DNA of 42,673 nucleotides from Caldilineaceae bacterium (GTDB lineage: Bacteria > Chloroflexota > Anaerolineae > Caldilineales > Caldilineaceae). Below the pieces are notes generated by a model. The model saw nothing but the letters and a program-made list of their open reading frames with translations. It did no database searches and was not told where the DNA came from. Of this stretch, positions 24,783-33,175 are shown in pieces (within the stretch, counting starts at the first letter, position 1; the number at the start of each line of letters is the position of its first letter). The stretch covers positions 1 to 42,673 of the forward strand of contig JAHBVG010000056.1 of assembly GCA_019637695.1 (NCBI GenBank), in the 5' to 3' direction. The translations under genes and the position numbers were made by a program.

Positions 24783-24873
24783 ATTTCAGATTGGCGACGC
24801 TCCGGTTGGGTCCGTGACCCGACCGCCGCCGGTCACGGATCGGCGCAGAGTACTCTTGCCCACCATCTGAAAT
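24783..24873. repeat. Nested palindromic repeat sharing a core with 7171-7234
   Basis: Outer arms ATTTCAGAT (24783-24791) and ATCTGAAAT (24865-24873) enclose GGTCCGTGACC (24809-24819) and GGTCACGGATC (24831-24841), which pair at 10 of 11 positions. The 13-mer at 24808-24820 is the exact reverse complement of 7196-7208. Confidence 0.6.
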
Positions 24874-24918
24874 AGACCCGAACGATGAAGTTTTGTTGAT
24901 CTTAAGCTCCCTATTTTG

Positions 24919-25032
24919 GTATTGTACGATGACAAAGACTTGGTGTATACTTTTTTGCAGGCAGAAATTACTTTCTTGGATTGAGAAAGCACCTCGTTAC
25001 TTATAGGCCTTCCCAAGTTGTGTACGATGACA
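24919..25032 (+). promoter_or_regulatory. Leader of the response regulator with 12-bp direct repeat
   Basis: TGTACGATGACA occurs exactly at 24923-24934 and 25021-25032. A possible TTGTAC/TATACT pair with an 18-nt spacer overlaps the first copy. The repeat could be a regulator binding site; this is inference. Confidence 0.35.
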
Positions 25033-25175
25033 CAATCTAGAGCAGAGTTAGCACTGAATTGTTGGAGAGACGTATGATAATGTAAGTAATTCAGTCATCA
25101 AGCGCTCCATCCTGCTTTCTATTTTCTATGCTCATTTAGAATAGCTCCCACCTGAAGGAGAGCTTTGGCAAAAAT

Positions 25176-25811
25176 ATGAAGAATAAAATCCGAGTTCTGT
25201 TAGTAGATGATCACCCTGTGGTGCGTGCAGGCATCCGTACACTTCTTTCTTCTCACGCCAATATTGAGGTTGTTGGGGAGATAAGCGACGGCACACAAGT
25301 TATTCCCATGGTGAGTGAACTCTCACCAGATGTATTGGTATTGGATGTACAATTACCAGGCTTAAATGGCGTTGAGATTGCACGGCAGATCAAGTCGGCG
25401 CAGATGCCCGTTCACGTGTTGGCGCTCAGCGCGCACGACGATATCCAATATATCCGCAACTTACTGGCGCATGGCGCTGCCGGTTATTTGACCAAAGAGG
25501 AAGCCGCTGACACCATCGTTGAGGCCATCCTTGGTATTGCGCGTGGCGAGCAGGGGTGGCTCAGCCGCCGTGTGGCTTCACAAGTCAGCCTGTGGACACT
25601 TAACCCCAATCCGGCCAAACGGGAATTGACCAACCGCGAACTCGATGTGTTGCATGAGATCGTCGGTGGTCTATCGAATCAGGAAATTGGGCGTAAGCTC
25701 AAGATCAGCGAGAAGACGGTTGAGAAGCATGTAAGCTCAATCCTCTCTAAGTTGGACGTCAGCTCGCGAGTAGAAGCGGCAGTGATGGCCGTTCAGGAAA
25801 ATTTGGTGTAG
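25176..25811 (+). CDS. NarL-type response regulator
   Basis: The 211-residue protein has a receiver domain (1-125) and a LuxR-type helix-turn-helix (about 149-205). Receiver residues are complete: D11/D12, phospho-acceptor D57 (VLVLDVQLPG), S85 and K107. The output domain shows ELTNRELDVLHEIVGGLSNQ and KISEKTVEKHVSSILSKL. It should bind DNA when phosphorylated by a kinase that is not in the window. A GGAG stands about 15 nt before the ATG, farther than usual. First of three regulators in a row. Confidence 0.92.
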   Translation: MKNKIRVLLVDDHPVVRAGIRTLLSSHANIEVVGEISDGTQVIPMVSELSPDVLVLDVQLPGLNGVEIARQIKSAQMPVHVLALSAHDDIQYIRNLLAHGAAGYLTKEEAADTIVEAILGIARGEQGWLSRRVASQVSLWTLNPNPAKRELTNRELDVLHEIVGGLSNQEIGRKLKISEKTVEKHVSSILSKLDVSSRVEAAVMAVQENLV

Positions 25812-26051
25812 CACGATGGATCACGACTGTATGAACGCGGCGAACTAAACTCGAAACGCTTTGCAGTGAGAATTTCTGCTATGTAAGATCCTAACCTGTA
25901 TATTTCGTAAGGTAGGGATATCCCCCCTGGCACTTAGTGCATCCCCCCATTGATAGTTACAAATAAGACATGTATCCTTTGGGCAGCATACATGATCTTA
26001 CTGTTTCTCAGAGTCCTCCCCTCTAATTCGCTGTTTAGAAACTAAAAGGTG
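25812..26051. other. 240-nt spacer with small palindromes
   Basis: No gene was found. GGGATATCCC (25915-25924) and GCACTTAGTGC (25930-25940) are two adjacent palindromes bounded by C-runs, upstream of the second regulator; they may be regulator binding sites. Confidence 0.35.
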
Positions 26052-26582
26052 ATGGGTAAACAGCTTAGAAAATTGGATGATACTCAAGTGTCAATCAGTT
26101 CTTACTCACCCGTTGCTGACTCGTTAGAAGTCAACATGAATATCCAGCAGAAAAAGCGTGGCCGTATCCGTGTCGTCCTTGCTGACGATCATTCGGGCGT
26201 ACGTTCTGGCATCCGCTTTTTGTTGGAACGAGAACCTGGAATCACCGTCGTCGGAGAAAGTACGGACGGCGTCGAAGCGATGCAATTGGTAGAGAAATTG
26301 CATCCCGATATTCTGTTACTCGACATTGAAATGCCAGGTTTGAATGGCATTGAAGTAGCCAAAAGATTAAGAGAACAAGCGTCGAATGTCCAGATCCTTG
26401 CGCTCAGCAGCTATGACCAACGTGAGTATATTCTGGAGATGCTAGAGCTGGGTGCGGCTGGCTATCTTGTGAAAGATGAAGCCCCAGAGTTGCTCGTCGA
26501 AGCCGTAAAGGGTATTTCTCGCGGAGAGACCGGCTGGTACAGTAGTCGTGTAAAGCGGCGTATCACGAACAGGATTCAATAG
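26052..26582 (+). CDS. NarL-like receiver without a DNA-binding domain
   Basis: This protein of about 176 residues consists of a polar leader and one receiver closely resembling that of the preceding regulator. Key motifs are intact: VVLADDHSGVRSG, LLLDIEMPGLNG, LALSSYDQ and YLVKDEAP. It stops at SSRVKRRITNRIQ, exactly where a linker to a LuxR domain would begin, and only 74 nt separate it from the next gene, so no HTH remnant can hide there. It may be a natural single-domain form or an old truncation. The start is uncertain: GTG 26049, ATG 26052 or ATG 26136. Confidence 0.8.
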   Translation: MGKQLRKLDDTQVSISSYSPVADSLEVNMNIQQKKRGRIRVVLADDHSGVRSGIRFLLEREPGITVVGESTDGVEAMQLVEKLHPDILLLDIEMPGLNGIEVAKRLREQASNVQILALSSYDQREYILEMLELGAAGYLVKDEAPELLVEAVKGISRGETGWYSSRVKRRITNRIQ

Positions 26583-26656
26583 AAGCATTCGCGTTACACG
26601 CCTGCCATCGCTCGATAGTTTTTGCTTGTTCCCGAATTCCCCCTCAAGGAGGAACC

Positions 26657-27424
26657 ATGATCCGAGTCTTGATTGTTCATGAGATTCACTTAGTTTGTAA
26701 TGCGCTCGCCAATGTTCTACGTGATGAAGCTGATATGACTGTAAGCGGATTGGCATCTTGCCCAGAGGATGCAATGGCTCAATTGCAGGCCAACAACAAC
26801 TGCGATCTGATCCTGTTAAACGTAAACCGTCCTTGCCAGGAGGTTCTCCATTTTATCCATGAGGTGGTTCAACAGAACAAGGATGTGAAGCTGTTGGTGG
26901 TGGGCGTAATCGAAGCCGAGGAATTCATCTTACAGTGTTTCCAGGCTGGCGCTGTAGGGTATGCCCTACGCGATGACACCTTAGAAGAATTGCTGCACAA
27001 GATTCGAGCAGCTTACCGAGGCCGCACGTTTGTCTCACCCGAAATTGCCGGCGCATTGGTGTCGCGCGTGGCCGAATTAAGTAAGTACGTCAGCAATGTT
27101 GATTGTGACGAGCATAATTTCTCGCTCCTGAGCGCCGATCTTACGCCTCGCGAACGGGAAGTGCTGCGCCACATTGAGCGCGGTTACAGCAACCAGGAGA
27201 TCGCGGACACGCTGACAATTGAAGTAGGCACTGTCAAAAATCATGTCCACAATATCCTTAAAAAGCTCAACGTGGACAACCGCAAGCGGGCGGCCATGTT
27301 AGCCCGTCAGGTTCTGCCCGAACGACGCATTGAGAAGATCGAGGTTACACGACGCCCTTCGACTTCTTTGGCTTATGGAGCATCCCAACTCTACCGTCGC
27401 GAAGCGGAACGCTCTGCAGTTTGA
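26657..27424 (+). CDS. NarL-like regulator with degenerate receiver
   Basis: The 255-residue protein keeps the NarL layout, but the receiver has lost its phosphorylation chemistry. The acidic pair is H8-E9 (LIVHEIHLV), the acceptor Asp is N55 (LILLNVNRP) and the Lys is R105 (GYALRDD). The LuxR-type HTH is intact (LTPREREVLRHIERGYSNQ, EVGTVKNHVHNILKKL). It probably binds DNA independently of phosphorylation or responds by heterodimer formation or a ligand. CAAGGAGGAACC gives a strong ribosome binding site. A terminator follows at 27494. Confidence 0.88.
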   Translation: MIRVLIVHEIHLVCNALANVLRDEADMTVSGLASCPEDAMAQLQANNNCDLILLNVNRPCQEVLHFIHEVVQQNKDVKLLVVGVIEAEEFILQCFQAGAVGYALRDDTLEELLHKIRAAYRGRTFVSPEIAGALVSRVAELSKYVSNVDCDEHNFSLLSADLTPREREVLRHIERGYSNQEIADTLTIEVGTVKNHVHNILKKLNVDNRKRAAMLARQVLPERRIEKIEVTRRPSTSLAYGASQLYRREAERSAV

Positions 27425-27493
27425 TCCGCCAATCAGCGCGCATCCCCTTGTGATAGATGGGTCAATTCCCCCGTTGATTCATCCATCACTACG

Positions 27494-27526
27494 AGAGAGG
27501 AACGGTCCCGCCGTTTCTCTCTTTTT
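27494..27526 (+). terminator. Rho-independent terminator after the regulator trio
   Basis: 27494-27505 (AGAGAGGAACGG) pairs with 27511-27522 with one G-U pair; the loop is TCCCG and a T-tract runs to 27526. Confidence 0.8.
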
Positions 27527-27560
27527 ATGCAGAGATCCATCATCCCATGCGGATCCCCCC

Positions 27561-27630
27561 AGGACTTACACAGTTCAGAGATCTGCCAGGTTTTCTGAAA
27601 CCTGGCAGATCTCTGAACTGTGTAAGTCCT
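27561..27630. repeat. Perfect 33-bp-arm palindromic repeat, copy 2
   Basis: 27561-27593 and 27598-27630 are exact reverse complements around the loop TCTG. The ends (AGGACTTAC) and the inner core (CTGCCAGGTTT) match the element at 37-122, which lies in the opposite orientation. The perfect pairing suggests recent formation, or correction between arms. Confidence 0.9.
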
Positions 27631-27863
27631 ATCCCCTCGTACCACGGAACATTGCACACAGCACCGACGTCTATAAATCTTGAACAGGCAACTGAGCAGA
27701 CCCAGAGCGCCGCGCCGCCCTCTCGACTTTTGTTGTAGACAACCTCGGTCCTCAGCCTGATTCTTAAGTTTGCAAAGCGTTTTATAGTGATAAAAACATC
27801 TGCATGGAGTGGTCTTCACCCCTTGCGAGGATATTTTCTCAGTTTTGAAAGGTATCGGAGGCC

Positions 27864-30800
27864 ATGATGAAGATCTGGCAAAAACGTCGCACGAAAATCA
27901 TTTTCCTTTTTTTGGCCCTGCTGTTGACAACAGCAGGCATTGGCGGTTGTGTGTGGGGACCGGTAATTGCCGAGCCAGCCACGCCAACGCCAACGCCAAG
28001 TTACACTGTCAATGTGGAACCGTTGGCGGCTGCGCCCGGCGACGCGGTGACCATCCGCGGTCAAGGATGGCAGCGCGATGGCGAGATCCTGATTGGGTTG
28101 AGCGATCCGCAGAGCGTCGCGCCGGCGCCGTTGATCAGACGCGCCTACGCCACTGCCGAAATCGACGATAATGGCGTATTCACAACTTCCTTGACCCTGC
28201 CCGTGGATGCCTTGTGGACGGAGCGCCCCGCAGTGCTGATCATCGCCTGGAATCCGACCACCGGCGAGGAGGCCAGCACTGAACTCTGGTTGCTCAGTCG
28301 CCAAACCGGCGAAACGACAGCAACACCGACGGTTATCGTCGAGACGCCGACATCCCAACCAGCGCAACCGACGGTAACCAACACGCCGACGCAGCCGGCA
28401 GCGACTCATACACCGACCCAACCCGCGGCGACCCATACGCCCACCACCCAGCCGGGGCAACCAACGGCGACCTTTACGCCCACGGCCACCCGCGATCCGT
28501 GGACGGCCTATGTCACCACCGATGCGCTCAATCTGCGTCGCGGTCCCGGCGTCAATTACAGCGTGATTGTTGCGCTGCGACAGGGCACGCGGTTGGCCGT
28601 ATTGGGCCAGGATGCCAGCGGCAATTGGCTCAGGGTGCAGGTCACCAGCGGCAACAATTACGGGGAAGTAGGTTGGCTGTCTCGATCCTTCACCGATTTC
28701 CGCGGCGCTGCCGACGTTGTCGCCACGCCGGTTCCACCGGCTACAGCCACGCCAACCCAGCTACCGGCAACAGCCACACCGACAGCGATTCCGCCAACGT
28801 CTACGCCTGTTGCGGGCTGGCGCGGCGAGTATTTCGCCAATCGTACGCTAACCGGCAGCCCAGCGCTGATCCGCACGGACGCCCAGATCAACTTTGATTG
28901 GGGCGCAGGATCGCCCGCGCCGGTCCTACCCGCCGACAACTTCTCAGCGCGCTGGACGCAGACGCTGGCCTTGAGCGCAGATACCTATACCTTCAACGTC
29001 ATTGCGGATGATGGCGTACGCGTCTGGTTGGGGAACGATCTGATCATCGATCAGTGGAGAGAGTCACCGGCAACGATCTACAGTGTGGAACGCCGCTTGA
29101 GCGCGGGCAATTATCCCATCCGCGTGGAGTATTTTGAAGCGACCGGCGGCGCAAAAATCCAATTCTGGTGGAGCCGCGGCAGCGCAGCCAGCCAATGGCA
29201 GGCCGAGTATTACCCCAATGCCTCACTTTCTGGAAGCCCAGTCGTGGCGCGCAACGACGACCGCATTGACTTCGATTGGGGCACAGGGTCTCCTGCGCCC
29301 GGTCTGCCCGCGGACAACTTCTCGGTGCGCTGGACGCAGACCTTCAACTTTGAAGAGGGTCTTTACCGCTTCCACGCGGTGATGGATGATGGCATGCGCG
29401 TCTTCCTCGACAATACGCTGCTCCTCGATGAGTGGCGTGATGGCGCTCGCCGCGAGGTCGTCTTTGAGGGTCGCCTCAGCGCCGGTCCACATACGCTACG
29501 TGTGGAATATTACGAGCGCACCGGTGTGGCGATCAGCCGCTTCTGGTGGGAGAAGATCGCCAGCTATCCAGATTGGAAGGGTGAGTATTGGAGCAACCCA
29601 AATCAGGAGGGCGCGCCAGTCCTGACCCGCAATGATACGCAGATCGACTTCAACTGGGGCACAGGATCCCCGGCTGCCAATCTGCCCGCCGACAACTTCT
29701 CGGCGCGGTGGACACGCACGCTGAACTTTGAGGCTGGCGTCTACCGCTTCAATCTGGAAATGGACGATGGCGCCCGTGTCTGGCTCGATGGCAACCTGAT
29801 CCTTGACGCCTGGCAGGATGGCGCGCTGCGGCGGGTGAGTACAGAAGTCCCTGTCTCTGCGGGGTTCCACACAGTGCGCGTCGATTACTATGAACGGGTT
29901 GGCGGCGCGTCGATCCGCTTCTGGACGGAACGGGTGCAGGCAACGTCAACGCCTTCACCAACACCGATGCCGACGCTGACGCCGACGCTTACAGCAACGC
30001 CGACCGCTACCGTGCCGCTGACGCCCGATCCGCTACCCAGCATTGTGCCGTCGCCGACGTCAACCACGGAGCCAACGGCGACGAACACGCCAACAGCGAC
30101 ATTAGAACCGACGGCCACGCCTACAAACACGTCGACCGTTACCAGTGAAACATCGACAGCGACGACGACACCAACGGCGACGACAGATTCGGGCGCGGTG
30201 ACGACCCAGACGCCGGTTGTCATTGAAGACCCGACGGCCACAAACACGCCATCGTTGACGCCGGAGCCGCTGCCTAGCATTGTCCCATCGCCGACCGAGG
30301 AACCGACGGCCACGAATACGCCAGTACCGCCGACAGCGACGCCGACCGAGGAACCGACGGCCACGAATACGCCAGTGCCGCCGACGGCAACGCCAACCGA
30401 GGAACCGACAGCGACGCCAACCGAGGAACCAACGGCCACGAACACACCGGTAGCGCCGACGGCAACGCCAACCGAGGAACCGACAGCGACGCCAACCGAG
30501 GAACCAACGGCCACGAACACACCGGTAGCGCCGACGGCGACGCCGACTGAGGAACCCACGGCGACGCCAACCGAGGAACCAACGGCCACGAATACGCCGG
30601 TCCCGCCAACAGCGACGCCAGCCGAGGAACCTACGGCGACCAACACGCCGGCGCCGACAGCTACGCCGATTACACTGGCCGCGACGACTGGCACTATAAA
30701 CGGCAATGTCTGCCTACCCGAGGGAATGACGTCTGCATCGATGGTACTCTACTTCGACGAGGTGAACACAGGAGAGGTGGTTATGCTGCCGTTGAGAGCA

Positions 30801-31049
30801 GGCCAGACAAATTATCGTGTCTCACTGCCCGTAGGAACCTATGTAGCCTATGCCTGGCTGACCAATAGCACAGCAGGCGGCGCGTACACCGAAGCAGTGG
30901 TCTGCGGTCTGGACGATGCTTCCTGCACGGATCGTAGCCTTCGCTCCTTCCGCGTGCAGGCGGGGACGCGCACCAACGCCATCCATATCTGCGATTGGAA
31001 CACCCCTAACATCCCCCCGGCGACGCCGATGAGCAGCAGAAATCGGTAA
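27864..31049 (+). CDS. Large surface lipoprotein: SH3b, three PA14 domains, Thr/Pro stalk
   Basis: The 1061-residue protein has a basic N-terminus, a long hydrophobic core and a lipobox ending GIGGC, so a lipid anchor is expected. Order: an Ig-like region (about 45-150), a Thr/Pro linker, a bacterial SH3 domain (about 210-280, LNLRRGPGVNYSVIV), and three PA14-like domains (about 318-436, 445-565, 571-692) each with the pattern GEYF/AEYY/GEYW…NFSARWT…DDG.RVWL. A Thr/Pro/Glu stalk of about 240 residues follows, then a C-terminal domain with several Cys. PA14 domains often bind carbohydrate, SH3b binds wall peptide; adhesion or wall attachment is inferred. GGAGG is very close to the first ATG; the next codon (27867) is better spaced. 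Confidence 0.88.
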   Translation: MMKIWQKRRTKIIFLFLALLLTTAGIGGCVWGPVIAEPATPTPTPSYTVNVEPLAAAPGDAVTIRGQGWQRDGEILIGLSDPQSVAPAPLIRRAYATAEIDDNGVFTTSLTLPVDALWTERPAVLIIAWNPTTGEEASTELWLLSRQTGETTATPTVIVETPTSQPAQPTVTNTPTQPAATHTPTQPAATHTPTTQPGQPTATFTPTATRDPWTAYVTTDALNLRRGPGVNYSVIVALRQGTRLAVLGQDASGNWLRVQVTSGNNYGEVGWLSRSFTDFRGAADVVATPVPPATATPTQLPATATPTAIPPTSTPVAGWRGEYFANRTLTGSPALIRTDAQINFDWGAGSPAPVLPADNFSARWTQTLALSADTYTFNVIADDGVRVWLGNDLIIDQWRESPATIYSVERRLSAGNYPIRVEYFEATGGAKIQFWWSRGSAASQWQAEYYPNASLSGSPVVARNDDRIDFDWGTGSPAPGLPADNFSVRWTQTFNFEEGLYRFHAVMDDGMRVFLDNTLLLDEWRDGARREVVFEGRLSAGPHTLRVEYYERTGVAISRFWWEKIASYPDWKGEYWSNPNQEGAPVLTRNDTQIDFNWGTGSPAANLPADNFSARWTRTLNFEAGVYRFNLEMDDGARVWLDGNLILDAWQDGALRRVSTEVPVSAGFHTVRVDYYERVGGASIRFWTERVQATSTPSPTPMPTLTPTLTATPTATVPLTPDPLPSIVPSPTSTTEPTATNTPTATLEPTATPTNTSTVTSETSTATTTPTATTDSGAVTTQTPVVIEDPTATNTPSLTPEPLPSIVPSPTEEPTATNTPVPPTATPTEEPTATNTPVPPTATPTEEPTATPTEEPTATNTPVAPTATPTEEPTATPTEEPTATNTPVAPTATPTEEPTATPTEEPTATNTPVPPTATPAEEPTATNTPAPTATPITLAATTGTINGNVCLPEGMTSASMVLYFDEVNTGEVVMLPLRAGQTNYRVSLPVGTYVAYAWLTNSTAGGAYTEAVVCGLDDASCTDRSLRSFRVQAGTRTNAIHICDWNTPNIPPATPMSSRNR
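30290..30650 (+). repeat. Coding minisatellite in the lipoprotein stalk
   Basis: DNA units of about 51 and 75 bp encode PTEEPTATNTPVPPTAT and a version with an extra PTEEPTAT block. Units are nearly identical at DNA level, so length variation between strains by slippage or recombination is likely. Confidence 0.8.
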
Positions 31050-31054
31050 GCAGA

Positions 31055-31105
31055 ATGAATCATGAATGATGAGTAACCAGTAAATTCTCTGGTTACTCAT
31101 CATTC
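31055..31105. terminator. Heptad-built hairpin between convergent genes
   Basis: 31064-31080 and 31089-31105 are a perfect 17-bp inverted repeat with an 8-nt loop. The arms are made of 7-nt units (ATGAATC, ATGAATG, ATGAGTA). It lies between the convergent lipoprotein and mutY genes, so a bidirectional terminator role is plausible although T-runs are absent. Confidence 0.55.
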
Positions 31106-32269
31106 CTATCTGCTCTCCGCTACTTGTTTCCGCACCGCAGCGATGATTTTCTGATCCGTCACAGGGAAAGGGAAAGCGTCCAGCATTTCAAGCGTGACCC
31201 AACGCCAGTCGGCGCAACCGATGGCCTGGGGTTCGCCCTCAATCAGCCGGGCGTGGAAGGCGTGCAACGTAATACGGAAGTGTGTATAGGCATGTTTCAC
31301 CACCGTCACCGGGGCGCCCACGTCAATGAGAACGCCCAACTCCTCGGCAATCTCACGGCGCAGACAGGCGGGCAGGTCAGCGTCATCCGCCTCCAACTTG
31401 CCGCCGGGGAACTCCCAAAGCCCCCCCAATAACCCATCCTGTGGACGTTGGGCGATGAGCAGATCCGAATGGAACGGATCGCCGCGCCAGATCACGCCGG
31501 CAGCGACATCATAGTGCGGCGTCTGCTTTTTTGGGGGGATCACCGGGCGATCATTTTGCACACCGCGGGCCGCAGCCAGACAGAGATCGTTGAGCGGGCA
31601 GATCAGGCAGCGCGGGTTCTGCGGCACACAGATCGTCGCCCCCAACTCCATCAACCCCTCGTTGACCACACCCGCCGCGCCGGGCGCAGAACTCTCGGCA
31701 ATTTCACGCGCCAACACCCACAGCCGGTTGAGCGTCTCGGTTTCGCTGATCGGTTGATCAATGTCCCACACACGGCTGAGGACGCGCTTGACATTGCCAT
31801 CAAGGATCGGCTCAGGTTGGCCGAAGGCCATGCTGAGGATAGCCCCTGCCGTATATTCGCCGATGCCGGGCAATGCGAGGATCTCGGCGCGGCTGCGCGG
31901 CAGCGATCCGCCAAGTTGATCCACGACGATCTGGGCAGCTTTGTGCAGATTGCGAGCGCGGGCGTAGTAGCCCAACCCTTGCCAAAGTTTGAGTACATCT
32001 TGCTGATCTGCGGCGGCCAGCGCCTCTACCGTGGGGAAGCGCACCATCCAACGGTGGAAGTAATCGATCACCGTCTCGATGCGCGTCTGCTGCGCCATGA
32101 TCTCGCTGATCCAGACGGCGTAGGCGTCGCGTTCCCCGGCGGGAGCGTTGCGCCACGGCAAGGCGCGAGCCTGCTCAGGATGCCAGTCGGCCAATCGACG
32201 CGCCATCTCCGGCGCAGGGGATATGTGAGGTTGAATGGTAGATTCCTCCGCGACATTGAATCGATCCAC
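31106..32269 (-). CDS. mutY: A/G-specific adenine DNA glycosylase MutY
   Basis: The 387-residue repair enzyme removes adenine mispaired with 8-oxoguanine. The helix-hairpin-helix LPGIGEYTAGAI and the catalytic Asp in ILDGNVKRVLSR are present. The iron-sulphur loop has the exact C-x6-C-x2-C-x5-C spacing (CVPQNPRCLICPLNDLC). The C-terminal domain is NUDIX-like, with GGKLEADDADLPACLRREI followed by AEELGV, and recognises 8-oxoG. The early catalytic Glu is in WISEIMAQQTR. Length is normal. It is transcribed toward the lipoprotein gene. Confidence 0.96.
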   Translation of the reverse strand: MDRFNVAEESTIQPHISPAPEMARRLADWHPEQARALPWRNAPAGERDAYAVWISEIMAQQTRIETVIDYFHRWMVRFPTVEALAAADQQDVLKLWQGLGYYARARNLHKAAQIVVDQLGGSLPRSRAEILALPGIGEYTAGAILSMAFGQPEPILDGNVKRVLSRVWDIDQPISETETLNRLWVLAREIAESSAPGAAGVVNEGLMELGATICVPQNPRCLICPLNDLCLAAARGVQNDRPVIPPKKQTPHYDVAAGVIWRGDPFHSDLLIAQRPQDGLLGGLWEFPGGKLEADDADLPACLRREIAEELGVLIDVGAPVTVVKHAYTHFRITLHAFHARLIEGEPQAIGCADWRWVTLEMLDAFPFPVTDQKIIAAVRKQVAESR

Positions 32270-32503
32270 GAGCGTCTACTATATCCCTCATCTGGCTCTC
32301 ATGCAATCTGGGCGGTGAAAATACTCTACTGCCGACTCCTAAAATAAGCTGACAACGAATCCCCAATTTGTTGCTACGCAGACCGACCACGGAATCTCAG
32401 CGTTTGATTGAGGCAAAGGCAGAATGGATCTTTTATGATGGGTAGACAACGGTAATATCAAGATTGTAGAGAAATGGACGATGGTTCAATAAAGGAGAAG
32501 AAC

Positions 32504-33046
32504 ATGCAAATTCATACAGCGCAAGCGGAAGTTCGATCTGTTTTTATGGGCGGCGCAGTGGGTCAGGCTGTATCCGGCGTGATCTGGTTGCTCTCCACGG
32601 CGGCGGCGATGTGGATCAGCATTCAGTATGGCATCCTCGTGTTGGCGGTAGGCGGTGCGTTTATCTTTCCCCTCACCCAATTGATGCTCAAATTAGGCGG
32701 ACGAAAAGCCTCGCTCAGCCCTGAGAACCCTTTCAATCAACTGGCGATGCAGATAGCCTTTATTGTGCCGCTCTGTCTGCCCCTTATTGGCGCAACCGCA
32801 TTATACAACGTGAACTGGTTCTATCCTGCGTTTATGTTGGTGATTGGCGTCCACTACATGCCCTTTATTTTCCTGTATGGGATGTGGCAGTATGCGATCT
32901 TGGCGGCGATCTTGATCGGCGGCAGCATCGCCATTGGCATGGTTCAGCCAGATAGTTTTAGCCTGGGTGGATGGTTTACGGGGGTAGTTCTATTGCTCTT
33001 TGCCCTGACGATTGGGATGACGAGATCCAAAGCCGGATTTTCATAA
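32504..33046 (+). CDS. Small membrane protein (DUF7010-like)
   Basis: The 180-residue protein has about five to six membrane segments. Conserved-looking blocks are FMGGAVGQAVSGVIWLL, GGAFIFPLTQLMLKL, NPFNQLAMQIAFIVPL and NWFYPAFMLVIGVHYMPF. These recall the uncharacterised DUF7010 family from memory; this was not searched. AAAGGAG (32491-32497) precedes the ATG at 32504, which decides against the upstream frame start at 32474. Function unknown. Confidence 0.75.
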   Translation: MQIHTAQAEVRSVFMGGAVGQAVSGVIWLLSTAAAMWISIQYGILVLAVGGAFIFPLTQLMLKLGGRKASLSPENPFNQLAMQIAFIVPLCLPLIGATALYNVNWFYPAFMLVIGVHYMPFIFLYGMWQYAILAAILIGGSIAIGMVQPDSFSLGGWFTGVVLLLFALTIGMTRSKAGFS

Positions 33047-33100
33047 CAAAGTTCGATGGCGCTCTCTGGGGCCACGGGGATCGTCCATACGGCTGAGAAA

Positions 33101-33129
33101 TTGACGTCGCTCCTCTTCGCGGTGACAAT
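33101..33129 (+). promoter_or_regulatory. Candidate promoter for the thioredoxin/SelW-like gene
   Basis: TTGACG (33101-33106), 17-nt spacer, GACAAT (33124-33129), about 46 nt before the ATG at 33176. Confidence 0.45.
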
Positions 33130-33175
33130 ACCTTCTCCGAACATGGATCATCATTCCCATCATAAAGGAGCTTGC

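Larger units (their letters stand above)
24610..25175. other. 566-nt spacer with two foldback elements
   Basis: No gene was found. It holds a perfect 15-bp inverted repeat (24678-24692 with 24740-24754), a nested palindromic repeat (24783-24873), and an AT-rich leader before the response regulator with a 12-bp direct repeat. Confidence 0.6.
27425..27863. other. 439-nt spacer
   Basis: It holds a terminator (27494-27526) and a 70-bp palindromic repeat (27561-27630). The remaining 230 nt before the lipoprotein gene show no gene; a promoter is expected there but no convincing hexamer pair was found. Confidence 0.6.

Noticed and set aside
30290..30650. Repeat block that might be taken for a CRISPR or intergenic satellite
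   Set aside because: Units are in frame, code for Thr/Pro/Glu repeats within one gene, and have no unique spacers.
29888..30706. 272-residue minus-strand frame of Val/Gly/Ala/Ser repeats
   Set aside because: It is the antisense shadow of the Thr/Pro minisatellite in the lipoprotein gene, and its repeats only mirror that coding repeat.
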